Shown here one piece after another: positions 1 to 7,581 of a stretch of 62,990 nt of DNA. The stretch covers positions 1 to 62,990 of the forward strand of contig NZ_JAEPBH010000025.1 of the NCBI RefSeq assembly GCF_016632365.1. The letters are read 5' to 3'. A program made the translations under genes and the position numbers. Every line of letters begins with the position of its first letter. The stretch's first letter is position 1. The stretch is from Tenebrionibacter intestinalis (lineage in GTDB: Bacteria > Pseudomonadota > Gammaproteobacteria > Enterobacterales > Enterobacteriaceae). The notes under the pieces were generated by a model. The model was not told the DNA's origin and ran no database searches. It saw only the letters and a program-made list of their open reading frames with translations.

Positions 1-807
1 GGCGCGAATGCCGCGAAGGTGGAAGTGACCAATAACAGCTTAAGCGATATAGCAGAATCCGTCGCGGCCGGTAAAACTCCGGAGCAGAAAGCGCAGGAGC
101 ATGTAAAAGCAGAAAACGAGCGCTACAGGCAGGAAAACTGCGCAGGCATGAGCGCGGAAGCGTGCTCAGTACAGATGTATAAGCAGAGGCTTGAAGCACT
201 CAAGGATACCGCTTCATTTGGCGTGGATTTTGTGCCGGTGGTTGGCGATATCAAGAGCTTTGCAGAAGCGCAGAGCGCGCTGGATTACCTGGTCGCAGCG
301 GTGGGGATTATCCCTGGCGCGGGTGATGCTGCTGGTAAGGTGATTAAGGCGGCGGAAACGGCGCTGAAGAAAGGGGAACTGGCCGAGGCGTCTACACTTA
401 TCAATAAGGCCAGTAAAGAGCTCTCAGGGCATTTGCCCAGCCCTGGCCAAACATCTTTACCAGGTTCGGGAGTAGGATCTGGTGCTGCCTTTTCAGTGAC
501 CAACGCACAGTTAGGTAAAAAACTCGGAAAACACGTTGAAGATTTTGGTGGTAATGCGTCGAATGCAGCAGATAGACAACGTGTCTTGGATATTATAAAT
601 GATATAGGTTCAAATCCTGATAAAGTTGTTGCTGGTAAATTTGCGGGACAAGGTGCAGGAAGCGGTGCCAGCCGTGGTGATGTATTCTTCAGAATAAAGG
701 GAAATGATGTTGTTGTTACCAAGCCCGATGGTAGCTTTGTCACTATTCTTAAGGATGGTATTAATAATACCTCTGTGAAAAATGCATTGAAGGGAGATCC
801 GAAATGA
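1..807 (+). CDS. CdiA-like contact-dependent inhibition protein, C-terminal part (5' end outside window)
   Basis: The frame is open from the first base, so this is the 3' end of a longer gene; the GTG at 19 is internal, not a start. Seen: a degenerate pre-toxin motif VTNN (bases 25-36) where CdiA proteins normally have VENN. It is followed by a region with a Cys pair (ENCAGMSAEACS) and a hydrophobic Gly/Ala-rich stretch (VDFVPVVGDIKSF, VGIIPGAGDAAG) typical of the segment between VENN and the toxin. The last ~100 residues form a separate, more AT-rich domain with RGDVFFRIKGNDVVV and KPDGSFVTILKDG. Known: in CDI systems the variable domain after VENN is the toxin delivered into neighbouring cells. 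Inferred: the terminal domain looks like a small nuclease of the BECR (barnase/EndoU/colicin/RelE) type, but I cannot assign a family. Its stop overlaps the next gene, as expected for a toxin-immunity pair. Confidence 0.8.
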   Translation, partial: GANAAKVEVTNNSLSDIAESVAAGKTPEQKAQEHVKAENERYRQENCAGMSAEACSVQMYKQRLEALKDTASFGVDFVPVVGDIKSFAEAQSALDYLVAAVGIIPGAGDAAGKVIKAAETALKKGELAEASTLINKASKELSGHLPSPGQTSLPGSGVGSGAAFSVTNAQLGKKLGKHVEDFGGNASNAADRQRVLDIINDIGSNPDKVVAGKFAGQGAGSGASRGDVFFRIKGNDVVVTKPDGSFVTILKDGINNTSVKNALKGDPK

Positions 808-1277
808 TTAAATCTTTAAGGAATTATGAAGAATGGACTCTCGGTGTTGTGGGTAAAAAACTTTTGCAGATTAAAGGATTAATTTATTCCCTTGATGTTC
901 CTGATTTTGAACATCCACAACAGTTACAGCTTGTTTTTTCAAAGGCAGTAACCATTAGTAGTTTGAAATGTGGAAAGGATGGTTCAACACTTGTGTTAAC
1001 GGAGCATCCTATGCAAGAAAAAGAACTTGGTGAATACGGTAAAGAAACTATTATTGATATTTCACATATCCATCCGTTTGCTAATTTTATTGAAAAAACT
1101 TTGCTGAAGGTGTTTTTGATATTTTCCTCAGTAGAGGATGCCTATGTGGGCTTAAGGCTAGATTTTGAAAATCACTTGAGTTTAATTATTATGAATATTG
1201 GTGATGAGATAAATATCTTCGAAGCTTTGTCGACAACATATGAGCAAATTGAAGGTATTAGATATTCGGAATTGTAA
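804..1277 (+). CDS. Probable CDI immunity protein (CdiI-like)
   Basis: A 157-residue, acidic, AT-rich protein whose ATG overlaps the toxin stop codon (ATGA at 804-807), with a GGGAG Shine-Dalgarno-like stretch just upstream inside the toxin gene. No signal peptide or membrane segment is evident, so a cytoplasmic protein is expected, as for CdiI proteins that bind and neutralise the cognate toxin. I do not recognise its sequence family; the assignment rests on position, overlap, size and the shared low GC content. It could also be an unrelated small cytosolic protein, but translational coupling to a CdiA tail makes immunity by far the likeliest role. Confidence 0.7.
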   Translation: MIKSLRNYEEWTLGVVGKKLLQIKGLIYSLDVPDFEHPQQLQLVFSKAVTISSLKCGKDGSTLVLTEHPMQEKELGEYGKETIIDISHIHPFANFIEKTLLKVFLIFSSVEDAYVGLRLDFENHLSLIIMNIGDEINIFEALSTTYEQIEGIRYSEL

Positions 1278-1286
1278 ATGAAATGA

Positions 1287-1646
1287 TCCCGGCCTCAGAG
1301 TCGGGAGCTTTCCGGCCATGTCAGCGCCTCGGGCGAAAACGTCGCCCATAACGGTAAGAGCGTCGCTGAGCAGAGCGGAATATTTGCGGGAAGCGGCGGG
1401 TTTGAGGTGACGGTGGGCGGCAGGACGCAGCTTGACGGAGCGGTGATTGCGTCCACGGCAGACAGCGGGCGGAACAGGCTGGATACGGGAACGCTGGGCT
1501 GGACGGCGATACGTAACGAAAGTAAAACCGCCGGTAACGGTTACGCCGTGGCGATTTCCGGCAGCGGGGGCGGCGGCGAAAACCGCAACGTGGCGCCAGC
1601 CACCGGCACCGGGCAGGCGAAATGCAGTACTGCTCCGCTTAAGTGA
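1287..1646 (+). pseudogene. Detached hemagglutinin-repeat fragment of a CdiA/FhaB-type gene
   Basis: The frame opens directly after a stop at 1284-1286, has no convincing start or ribosome site, and reads like the interior of a filamentous hemagglutinin: SGIFAGSGGFEVTVGG, TQLDGAVIAST and NRLDTGTLGW are typical FHA-repeat phrases. It ends at a TAA at 1644. GC content jumps back up compared with the immunity gene just before it. In intact cdiA genes this repeat region lies upstream of the pre-toxin domain, so here it is out of order. It is most simply a leftover of a second, truncated cdiA copy or of a recombination that pasted a toxin-immunity cassette in front of older sequence. Confidence 0.7.
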
Positions 1647-1682
1647 ACGGTATTGCGCTTCGGCGGTTTTTTTATAACGGTA

Positions 1683-2507
1683 TCAGAGCAGCAGGGGAAG
1701 TGTGGCGCTGGCGGTTTGTTGGCTCACTACACCGTAATACTCATCAAGCGCGATTAGAGAAGTACTCAGCAGTTCAATCAACAGCATTACCCCTACCTTT
1801 GCATTTAATGCCCCGGCGCTTAACGGACCTTCTGGCTTTGCCGCCACCAGTAGTAAATCACTCAATGAGGCCAGCGGACTGCGAGGCGTATTACTGAGCG
1901 CCAGGACCCTGGCCCCCTGTTTATGCGCCAGCTTAATGACATGCAGCAAATCACGTGTCGAACCTGAACTGGAAATGGCTACCACCAGCTTATCCGCAGA
2001 GAGCGTGGCGGCATTCATGGCCGCCCGGTGCATGTCACTGAAGAGTTGCGCAGGTTTACCAAGTCGCAAGAGTTTGTATTGCAGGTATTCACCCAAAATA
2101 GCGCTGGCCGCGACGCCGTAGATCTCCACCGACTGCGCCTGATGCAGAGCAAGCGCCGCTTTTTCCAGCAACGTCCGGTCGAGCAGTTTTGCCGTATCCT
2201 GCAGTGCCTGCACAGACTCATCAACGACGTTGTCGATCTTATCACCCTGCTGACGAGCAGGTTGTCCCTGCTGGATATCAAGCGCCAGCGCCATTTTAAA
2301 CTCGTTATATCCCTTACAGCCTAACGTGCGGCAGAGGCGCGTCACGCTTGCTTCACTGGTATGGCTTTCCCGCGCGAGTTCCGTAATGGTCAGGTAAAGC
2401 ACCTTTGACGGATTGTTGAGTACGATCTCCCCCAGTTTTTGCTGCGTAGGGCTGTATCCGCAAAGCCCCTGGCGCAACCTCAGCAGCAGGTTTTCATTTT
2501 CAGACAT
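1683..2507 (-). CDS. RpiR/MurR-family transcriptional regulator of the neighbouring PTS operon
   Basis: A 274-residue protein with the RpiR layout: an N-terminal helix-turn-helix of about 75 residues (conserved ITELARESHTSEASVTRLCRTLG) and a C-terminal SIS sugar-phosphate-binding domain (about residues 120-260, with VVAISSSGSTRDLL). ATG 2507 is preferred over the TTG six bases upstream because AAGGA lies 6 bases before it. It is divergent from the PTS permease/epimerase genes, sharing a 160-bp intergenic region. Known: RpiR-type regulators usually respond to a phosphosugar from the pathway they control. Inferred: it senses an amino-sugar phosphate produced by the adjacent PTS, as repressor or activator. 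Confidence 0.88.
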   Translation of the reverse strand: MSENENLLLRLRQGLCGYSPTQQKLGEIVLNNPSKVLYLTITELARESHTSEASVTRLCRTLGCKGYNEFKMALALDIQQGQPARQQGDKIDNVVDESVQALQDTAKLLDRTLLEKAALALHQAQSVEIYGVAASAILGEYLQYKLLRLGKPAQLFSDMHRAAMNAATLSADKLVVAISSSGSTRDLLHVIKLAHKQGARVLALSNTPRSPLASLSDLLLVAAKPEGPLSAGALNAKVGVMLLIELLSTSLIALDEYYGVVSQQTASATLPLLL

Positions 2508-2597
2508 GCTCAATCCTTAATGTGTTCTCTGTGCGCTAGTGTGGCGGAAAGTAGGGGAAGTACGCCAGTAATTTTAAAAACATGATCTGCCTCTCTA

Positions 2598-2648
2598 TTG
2601 TTGGTGATAATTTTCAGTGCATAATTAATTTTTGATAAAAATTTTCAA
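2598..2648 (+). promoter_or_regulatory. Promoter and candidate operators of the PTS-nanE operon
   Basis: TTGTTG (2598-2603), 16 bases, then CATAAT (2620-2625) forms a reasonable sigma-70 promoter towards the PTS gene. Two similar AT-rich repeats flank the -10: GATAATTTTCA (2606-2616) and GATAAAAATTTTCA (2634-2647), the second within the inverted repeat TTGATAAAAATTTTCAA (2632-2648). These are plausible binding sites for the divergent RpiR-type regulator. No clear CRP site was seen. Confidence 0.4.
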
Positions 2649-2669
2649 ATGTAAGGTGTGAGAGAGAAA

Positions 2670-4229
2670 ATGATGCAGATTTTCAGTGGGGCGTCTTCCG
2701 GAGGATGGTTTGAAAAAGCACAGCGTTTTGGCAAATCGTTTATGTTGCCGATAGCGGTACTGCCTGCGGCGGGGTTGTTGCTGGGTATTGGTGGGGCGTT
2801 GTCGAACCCAAACACGCTGGCCGCGTACCCCTTCCTGGATGCCGACTGGCTACAGGCTATCTTCACTATCATGAGTAGTGCGGGGTCGATTGTCTTTGCC
2901 AATCTCTCCGTACTGTTTGCCGTGGGTGTGGCGGTTGGGCTGGCGAAAACGGATAAAGGCACTGCGGGGCTGGCGGCATTACTGGCCTTTCTTATCATGA
3001 ATGCCACCATTAATGCGCTGCTCACTCTGACCGGTAAGCTGGCCCATGAGAACCCGGGTGCAGTTGGCCAGGGTATGACGCTGGGTATCCAGACGCTGGA
3101 GACCGGGGTTTTTGGCGGGGTGGTGATAGGGCTGGTTACCTGCGTGCTACATCATCGGTTCAACAAAATTGCTCTTCCCCAATTCCTGGGGTTTTTTGGC
3201 GGTTCTCGCTTTGTCCCCATAATCAGCTCACTGGCGGCAATTGTTGTTGGGGCGATAATGACCGTGGTCTGGCCGCATTTCCAGAAACTGATTTTTGGTC
3301 TGGGGGGGCTTGTTGATGCGACCGGTTATCTGGGAACCCTGCTGTACGGGTTTATTTTGCGTATGCTGGGCCCGTTCGGATTACATCATATCTTCTATCT
3401 GCCGTTCTGGACGACTGCGCTAGGTGGTAGTGAGATTGTGAATGGTCAACTGGTTGAAGGCGCACAGCGGATCTTCTTTGCTCAACTGGCTGACCCGGCG
3501 ACACAACAGTTTTATGCGGGCATCTCTCGTTTCATGTCCGGGCGCTTCATCACCATGATGTTTGGCCTTCTCGGAGCATGTCTGGCGATGTACCACACGG
3601 CAAAACCAGAGAATAAAAAGCGTGTGGCGGGGCTGCTACTATCCGCGGCGTTGACCTCTTTTCTGACGGGGATTACGGAACCTATTGAGTTCTCCTTTCT
3701 GTTTGTCGCGCCAGTGCTCTATGTCATTCACGCGCTATTTGATGGTCTGGCATTTATGCTCGCCCATATTTTACACATCACGATTGGACAAACCTTCTCC
3801 GGTGGATTTATCGACTTCGTGCTGTTCGGCATACTTCAGGGCGAAGCCAAAACGAACTGGCTGTTTGTTCCGCTGGTAGGTGTACCGTGGTTCTTCCTGT
3901 ACTACTTCACCTTCCGCTATCTGATCAATTGCTTTGATTTTGCCACACCGGGGCGCGAAAAAGAGGCTACGGCAGAAGATACTGCTCTATCACAAAGTAA
4001 ACGAGCATCAGCGGTGATTGCGGGGCTAGGTGGCAGAGACAATCTGGAAGAGGTGGACTGCTGCGCGACGCGTCTTCGCGTCACCGTGAAAGACGGCGGC
4101 AAAGTGAATGAATCTGCGCTTAAAGCCACCGGGGCGCGTGGTGTGATTGTGCGCGGTAACGGCGTGCAGGTTATTTATGGTCCGCACGTCACGATTATCA
4201 AAAATGAAGTTGAAGAGATCTTATCGTAA
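2670..4229 (+). CDS. PTS permease, IICB of the glucose/alpha-glucoside (GlcNAc/MalX-like) family
   Basis: A 519-residue inner-membrane sugar transporter. The N-terminal IIC part (about residues 1-425) has many membrane segments and the family signature GITEPIEF. The C-terminal IIB part (about 440-519) carries EEVDCCATRLRV, whose second Cys (about 465) aligns with the phosphorylated Cys of PtsG (DACITRLR). No IIA domain is present, so a IIA such as Crr must supply phosphate. ATG 2670 is preferred to GTG 2658, which has no properly spaced ribosome site; AGAGAG lies just upstream of 2670. Its stop overlaps nanE (TAATG). Substrate cannot be read from sequence; coupling to an epimerase for ManNAc-6-P suggests an N-acetylated amino sugar, but the IIC domain looks as close to glucose/maltose types. 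Confidence 0.9.
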   Translation: MMQIFSGASSGGWFEKAQRFGKSFMLPIAVLPAAGLLLGIGGALSNPNTLAAYPFLDADWLQAIFTIMSSAGSIVFANLSVLFAVGVAVGLAKTDKGTAGLAALLAFLIMNATINALLTLTGKLAHENPGAVGQGMTLGIQTLETGVFGGVVIGLVTCVLHHRFNKIALPQFLGFFGGSRFVPIISSLAAIVVGAIMTVVWPHFQKLIFGLGGLVDATGYLGTLLYGFILRMLGPFGLHHIFYLPFWTTALGGSEIVNGQLVEGAQRIFFAQLADPATQQFYAGISRFMSGRFITMMFGLLGACLAMYHTAKPENKKRVAGLLLSAALTSFLTGITEPIEFSFLFVAPVLYVIHALFDGLAFMLAHILHITIGQTFSGGFIDFVLFGILQGEAKTNWLFVPLVGVPWFFLYYFTFRYLINCFDFATPGREKEATAEDTALSQSKRASAVIAGLGGRDNLEEVDCCATRLRVTVKDGGKVNESALKATGARGVIVRGNGVQVIYGPHVTIIKNEVEEILS

Positions 4230-4936
4230 TGAAAACTGTACTGGATAACTTGAAAGGAAACCTGGTCGTCTCTTGCCAGGCGCTGGATAACGAACCGTTG
4301 CATAGTCCGTTTATTATGTCGCGCATGGCGCTGGCGGTGGCCCAGGGCGGTGCCAGCGCGATCCGTGCTAATAGCGTAGTAGATATTGAAGCCATCAAAC
4401 AACAGGTTTCTTTGCCCATCATTGGTATTATCAAGCGAGATTATCCGGACAGCGAGGTGTTTATCACCGCCACGCTAAAAGAAGTGGACGAACTGATGAC
4501 GGTTTCACCGGAGATTATTGCGCTGGATGCGACTGCCCGTCGCCGGCCCGGTGGTCAACCGCTGGAGGTGCTGGTTAAGCAAATTCGCGCGCGTTATCCT
4601 TCGGTGCTATTGATGGCGGATATCGCCACTGTTGATGAAGCGGTGATGGCGCAGGCGCTGGGTTTTGATTGTGTCGGTACTACGCTTTACGGCTATACGG
4701 CAGACACGGCCGGTCACATTCTGCCTGATAACGACTGTGCCTTCCTGCGGAAGGTTCTCGCCGCCGTCACGATCCCGGTGATTGCGGAAGGCAATGTTGA
4801 TACACCGGAACGGGCGGCGAAATGTCTGGCGCTGGGTGCTCACGCGGTCGTTGTCGGTGGGGCTATCACCCGCCCACAGCAGATTACAGCACGGTTTATG
4901 GCGGCAATTCGCGCGCGCAGTATCTGTGGTGCATGA
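4229..4936 (+). CDS. nanE: N-acetylmannosamine-6-phosphate 2-epimerase (NanE-like)
   Basis: A 235-residue TIM-barrel protein. It carries the NanE hallmarks IIGIIKRD (residues about 66-73, catalytic Lys region), a central DATARRRPGG segment, GTTLYGYTADT and IAEGNVDTPE (catalytic Glu region). The family converts ManNAc-6-P to GlcNAc-6-P, which then enters NagA/NagB. The start codon overlaps the PTS stop by one base, so the two are translationally coupled. It diverges noticeably from the sialic-acid operon NanE of E. coli as I recall it, and no nanA, nanK or nanT is nearby. It is therefore probably a paralogue dedicated to the sugar imported by the adjacent PTS rather than the sialate-pathway enzyme. 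Confidence 0.88.
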   Translation: MKTVLDNLKGNLVVSCQALDNEPLHSPFIMSRMALAVAQGGASAIRANSVVDIEAIKQQVSLPIIGIIKRDYPDSEVFITATLKEVDELMTVSPEIIALDATARRRPGGQPLEVLVKQIRARYPSVLLMADIATVDEAVMAQALGFDCVGTTLYGYTADTAGHILPDNDCAFLRKVLAAVTIPVIAEGNVDTPERAAKCLALGAHAVVVGGAITRPQQITARFMAAIRARSICGA

Positions 4937-4990
4937 TCATCTGCTGGGAATCTGCGATACTTATTGCTTATCCCCTTCACTGAGATGATT

Positions 4991-5662
4991 ATGCAGTACC
5001 CGATTAACGAGATGTTTCAGACGCTACAGGGCGAGGGGTATTTCACCGGCGTTCCCGCTATTTTTATCCGCTTGCAGGGCTGCCCTGTGGGGTGTGCATG
5101 GTGCGATACGCAACATACCTGGGATAAACGTGCTGAACGGGAAGTATCGCTGTTCAGCGTGCTGGCGAAAACGCGTGAAAGTGACAAATGGAGTAGCGCC
5201 AGCGCAGACGAGCTGCTGGCTGCCATTGGCCGCCAGGGCTACACCGCACGCCATGTAGTCATTACCGGCGGGGAGCCCTGTATCCACGATTTACGCCCGC
5301 TGACCGTATTGCTTGAAGAAAACGGCTTTCGCTGCCAGATTGAAACCAGCGGCACGCACGACGTGCGCTGTAGCGACGCGGCCTGGGTAACGGTTTCGCC
5401 TAAGGTTAATATGCGCGGCGGCTATGAGGTGCTGGCGCAGGCACTGTCTCGCGCTGATGAAATTAAACACCCGGTAGGCCGCCTGCGTGATATTGAAGCG
5501 CTGGATGAGCTGCTCGCCACGCTGGAGGACGGTAAAAAGCGCATTATCGCGCTACAGCCCATAAGCCAAAAAGAAGATGCGACGCGCCTGTGCATCGATA
5601 CCTGTATTGCGCGCAACTGGCGGCTTTCAATGCAGACTCATAAATATCTTCATATCGCCTGA
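4991..5662 (+). CDS. queE: 7-carboxy-7-deazaguanine synthase QueE
   Basis: A 223-residue radical-SAM enzyme of queuosine biosynthesis that converts 6-carboxy-tetrahydropterin to 7-carboxy-7-deazaguanine. The cluster-binding cysteines lie in CPVGCAWC (C31, C35, C38), the CxxxCxxC spacing of QueE and other radical-SAM enzymes, followed by the SAM-binding VITGGEPCIHD. ATG 4991 (MQYPINEMFQ) is chosen because it reproduces the E. coli N-terminus and length exactly; the frame extends upstream without a supported start. The upstream gap to nanE is about 55 bases. QueD, the preceding enzyme of the pathway, is encoded 2 kb away on the other strand. Confidence 0.97.
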   Translation: MQYPINEMFQTLQGEGYFTGVPAIFIRLQGCPVGCAWCDTQHTWDKRAEREVSLFSVLAKTRESDKWSSASADELLAAIGRQGYTARHVVITGGEPCIHDLRPLTVLLEENGFRCQIETSGTHDVRCSDAAWVTVSPKVNMRGGYEVLAQALSRADEIKHPVGRLRDIEALDELLATLEDGKKRIIALQPISQKEDATRLCIDTCIARNWRLSMQTHKYLHIA

Positions 5663-5737
5663 TTTGCGGTGCCCATCCGTTTGCCGGCGGTGATAGAATC
5701 TTAAAAATACAGGGATTTCATAACCGGCAGGGATTTT

Positions 5738-7063
5738 ATGAAACGTGTTTCATTACCTCAGAATCAAAATAGTGTCGGCTGGCCGCTGCCGTCAGACTCG
5801 CCTTCAACCTGTTTAGCGTTAACCGGGGACCTTCAGGCCGACTGGGCTGTTATCGGCGCCGGTTATGCGGGGCTGGCGTTTGCCCGCACGCTGGCGACGC
5901 TAAACCCGGATTTACACATTGTGGTTTTCGATGCCGCCAGCGCGCCCTGGGATAGCTCCGCGGGGCGTAACTCCGGTTTTGTGATTGGCCTGCCGCACAA
6001 TATCGGCAGTTCAATGGCGGAACTGAAAAAGGCGCAGACGTGGCGTAATTTGCTGCAGGCGGGAATCGAAATCCTGTGGGAGCAGGTGGAGAAGCACGCT
6101 ATCGCCTGCGACTGGGAAAACGCCGGCAAGTACCACTGCCAGGTATCTGAAGGCAGCGATGCCGTACTGAAGACCTACCGCGAAAGCCTGGAGCGCATTG
6201 AAGAACCTTATGAAGAACTGGATGGCGAGGCGCTCAGACGCAGGCTGGGAAGCGGCTTCTGGCACAAGGGAATATTCACGCCGGGCACGATTTTAGTTAA
6301 CCCGGCGCGGCTGATTGCCGGGCTGGCGGATTCCCTGCCGGCGAACGTCACCCTTTACCAAAACACGCCGGCGCTGGCGATAAAAGCAGGTGACGTGACG
6401 GAAATTTTTACGCCGCAGGGCGCGGTGAAGGTAAAAAACGTGATGCTGGCGACTAATGCGCTCTCGCCGGAGTTGATGCCGGGGCGGCTGCGCCGCCAGG
6501 CATCAATGGCGACGTTCGCCAGCCTGACGCAGCCGCTGACCGTACAGCAAATGATGAAGCTCCCGCGTGAGATGACGAGCTGGGGGATGACGCCGGTAAA
6601 TGCGATTGCCGGCGCGACGGTGCGCTTTACGTCCGATCGCCGTTTCCTGATCCGCCAGCATGTGATGCCGGCGCTGCGCGGCGTGGTGACGAAAGAGCAG
6701 ACGCGCCAGGCGGCGCGCCAGCACAATGCGCTTTTTAACCGGATATATCCGCAGTTTGGCGGCGAGGTCGCACTGGTGAAAACCTGGTCCGGCGCCATTA
6801 GCGTTACGCGTAACGGTGCGCCGCTGTGGGGGAATGTTGCGCGCAATATCTATACCGCCGCAGGCTGTAACGGCGCGGGAATTTCCCGCCAGACTATAGC
6901 AGGCGAGCTACTGGCGTACTATGCGCTCAAACAGGATCATCCGCTAATCGGCGATATGCTGGCGGTGGGGCGGGCGAATCTGCTGCCGCCTTCTCCGCTG
7001 CTGGATGCCGCAGTAAAGGTATCGCTGATGAAAGAGCGCTGGCTGGGGCGCCGCGAGGCCTGA
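5738..7063 (+). CDS. FAD-dependent oxidoreductase, DAO/OrdL-PuuB-like
   Basis: A 441-residue flavoprotein. The ADP-binding motif VIGAGYAGLAFAR begins near residue 38, preceded by a short N-terminal extension. The GRNSGFVIGLPHN segment (about residues 72-84) and the C-terminal AAGCNGAGISRQTIAGELL FAD-closure motif are characteristic of the DAO family, including PuuB/OrdL-type amine oxidases. No membrane segment is evident. It starts 75 bases after queE, possibly in the same transcript, but has no functional link to queuosine that I know. Likely reaction: oxidative deamination of an amine or secondary amino acid with hydrogen peroxide formation; substrate unknown. Downstream lies transposon debris, so it may be an island gene, although its base composition matches the core genes. 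Confidence 0.85.
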   Translation: MKRVSLPQNQNSVGWPLPSDSPSTCLALTGDLQADWAVIGAGYAGLAFARTLATLNPDLHIVVFDAASAPWDSSAGRNSGFVIGLPHNIGSSMAELKKAQTWRNLLQAGIEILWEQVEKHAIACDWENAGKYHCQVSEGSDAVLKTYRESLERIEEPYEELDGEALRRRLGSGFWHKGIFTPGTILVNPARLIAGLADSLPANVTLYQNTPALAIKAGDVTEIFTPQGAVKVKNVMLATNALSPELMPGRLRRQASMATFASLTQPLTVQQMMKLPREMTSWGMTPVNAIAGATVRFTSDRRFLIRQHVMPALRGVVTKEQTRQAARQHNALFNRIYPQFGGEVALVKTWSGAISVTRNGAPLWGNVARNIYTAAGCNGAGISRQTIAGELLAYYALKQDHPLIGDMLAVGRANLLPPSPLLDAAVKVSLMKERWLGRREA

Positions 7064-7090
7064 GAGGTGAGCATCCCGGCTCTCGCGCCC

Positions 7091-7225
7091 ACGGTTTCGT
7101 CAACCTTTGAATGCCCCGGAGGCGGATATACCGAAAACGCCACTATTAATGGGGCACGAAATATTTTAGCGGCAGGATATGCCGTGCTTGCCTGTGGAGG
7201 GGCGGCGCAGTCAGGCCGCCGTTGA
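7091..7225 (+). pseudogene. TnpB (IS200/IS605 family) C-terminal remnant
   Basis: A 135-base in-frame piece reads STFECPGGGYTENATINGAR and then NILAAGYAVLACGGAAQSGR before a TGA at 7223-7225. This matches the zinc-finger plus C-terminal tail of TnpB proteins (usual form: FxCPxCGYTENADxNAARNILAAGxAVLACG). The second Cys of the finger is Gly here and everything upstream of the finger is missing, with the queE-side oxidoreductase gene ending 30 bases before. It is therefore a dead fragment of an RNA-guided nuclease gene. Confidence 0.8.
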
Positions 7226-7304
7226 AGCAGGAACCCACCGGGGCGATTCAGGCTCCGGGCTGAACGCTGCAGAAATCCCGTCCTTCAGGGCAGGTAGGTT
7301 GTCA
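7226..7304 (+). mobile_element. Right end of an IS200/IS605-type element (omegaRNA-end region)
   Basis: Directly after the TnpB stop comes a G/C-rich tract ending in CCCGTCCTTCAGGGCAGG (7278-7295) and TTGTCA (7299-7304). IS1341/IS605-type elements in enterics end with a near-identical CCCGTCCTTCAGGGCGGGG hairpin followed by ATGTCA(A). In active elements this segment is both the transposon right end and the 3' end of the guide RNA used by TnpB. The hairpin has one mismatch (A for G) and no left end is seen, so it is probably inactive debris. Confidence 0.65.
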
Positions 7305-7581
7305 GGAAAAGAGATGGAATTGATATTAACCATTTGGCGAATGCAGAAAAACCCTTCTGCCCGGGCCGCTTTCAGCTTCGGCGCTCAGGCGCAGCCTCTG
7401 TTATTTCCGTCATTACGCATTAATGCTATTTAACCCTGATGGAGAGCCAGCCAGGGCTAAATGTGCGCCGGGGCGTTCAGCGCCTGGCGTTAAACCGCCT
7501 GCCGTAAGCGTTTAAACCGCTGCGAACGGCGCGGGTTGGCAGGTCGCGCCTAAGCGGAGTATTTGGGGCTAAATGGGGCGT

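Noticed and set aside
285-743. Open frame of 152 residues on the minus strand inside the CdiA tail
   Set aside because: It is a shadow of the toxin gene: Pro/Ser/Ala-rich, no ribosome site, and the plus frame has clear protein features.
4964-4990. Upstream in-frame start for queE
   Set aside because: ATG 4991 reproduces the conserved QueE N-terminus exactly; the extra nine residues are not part of the family.
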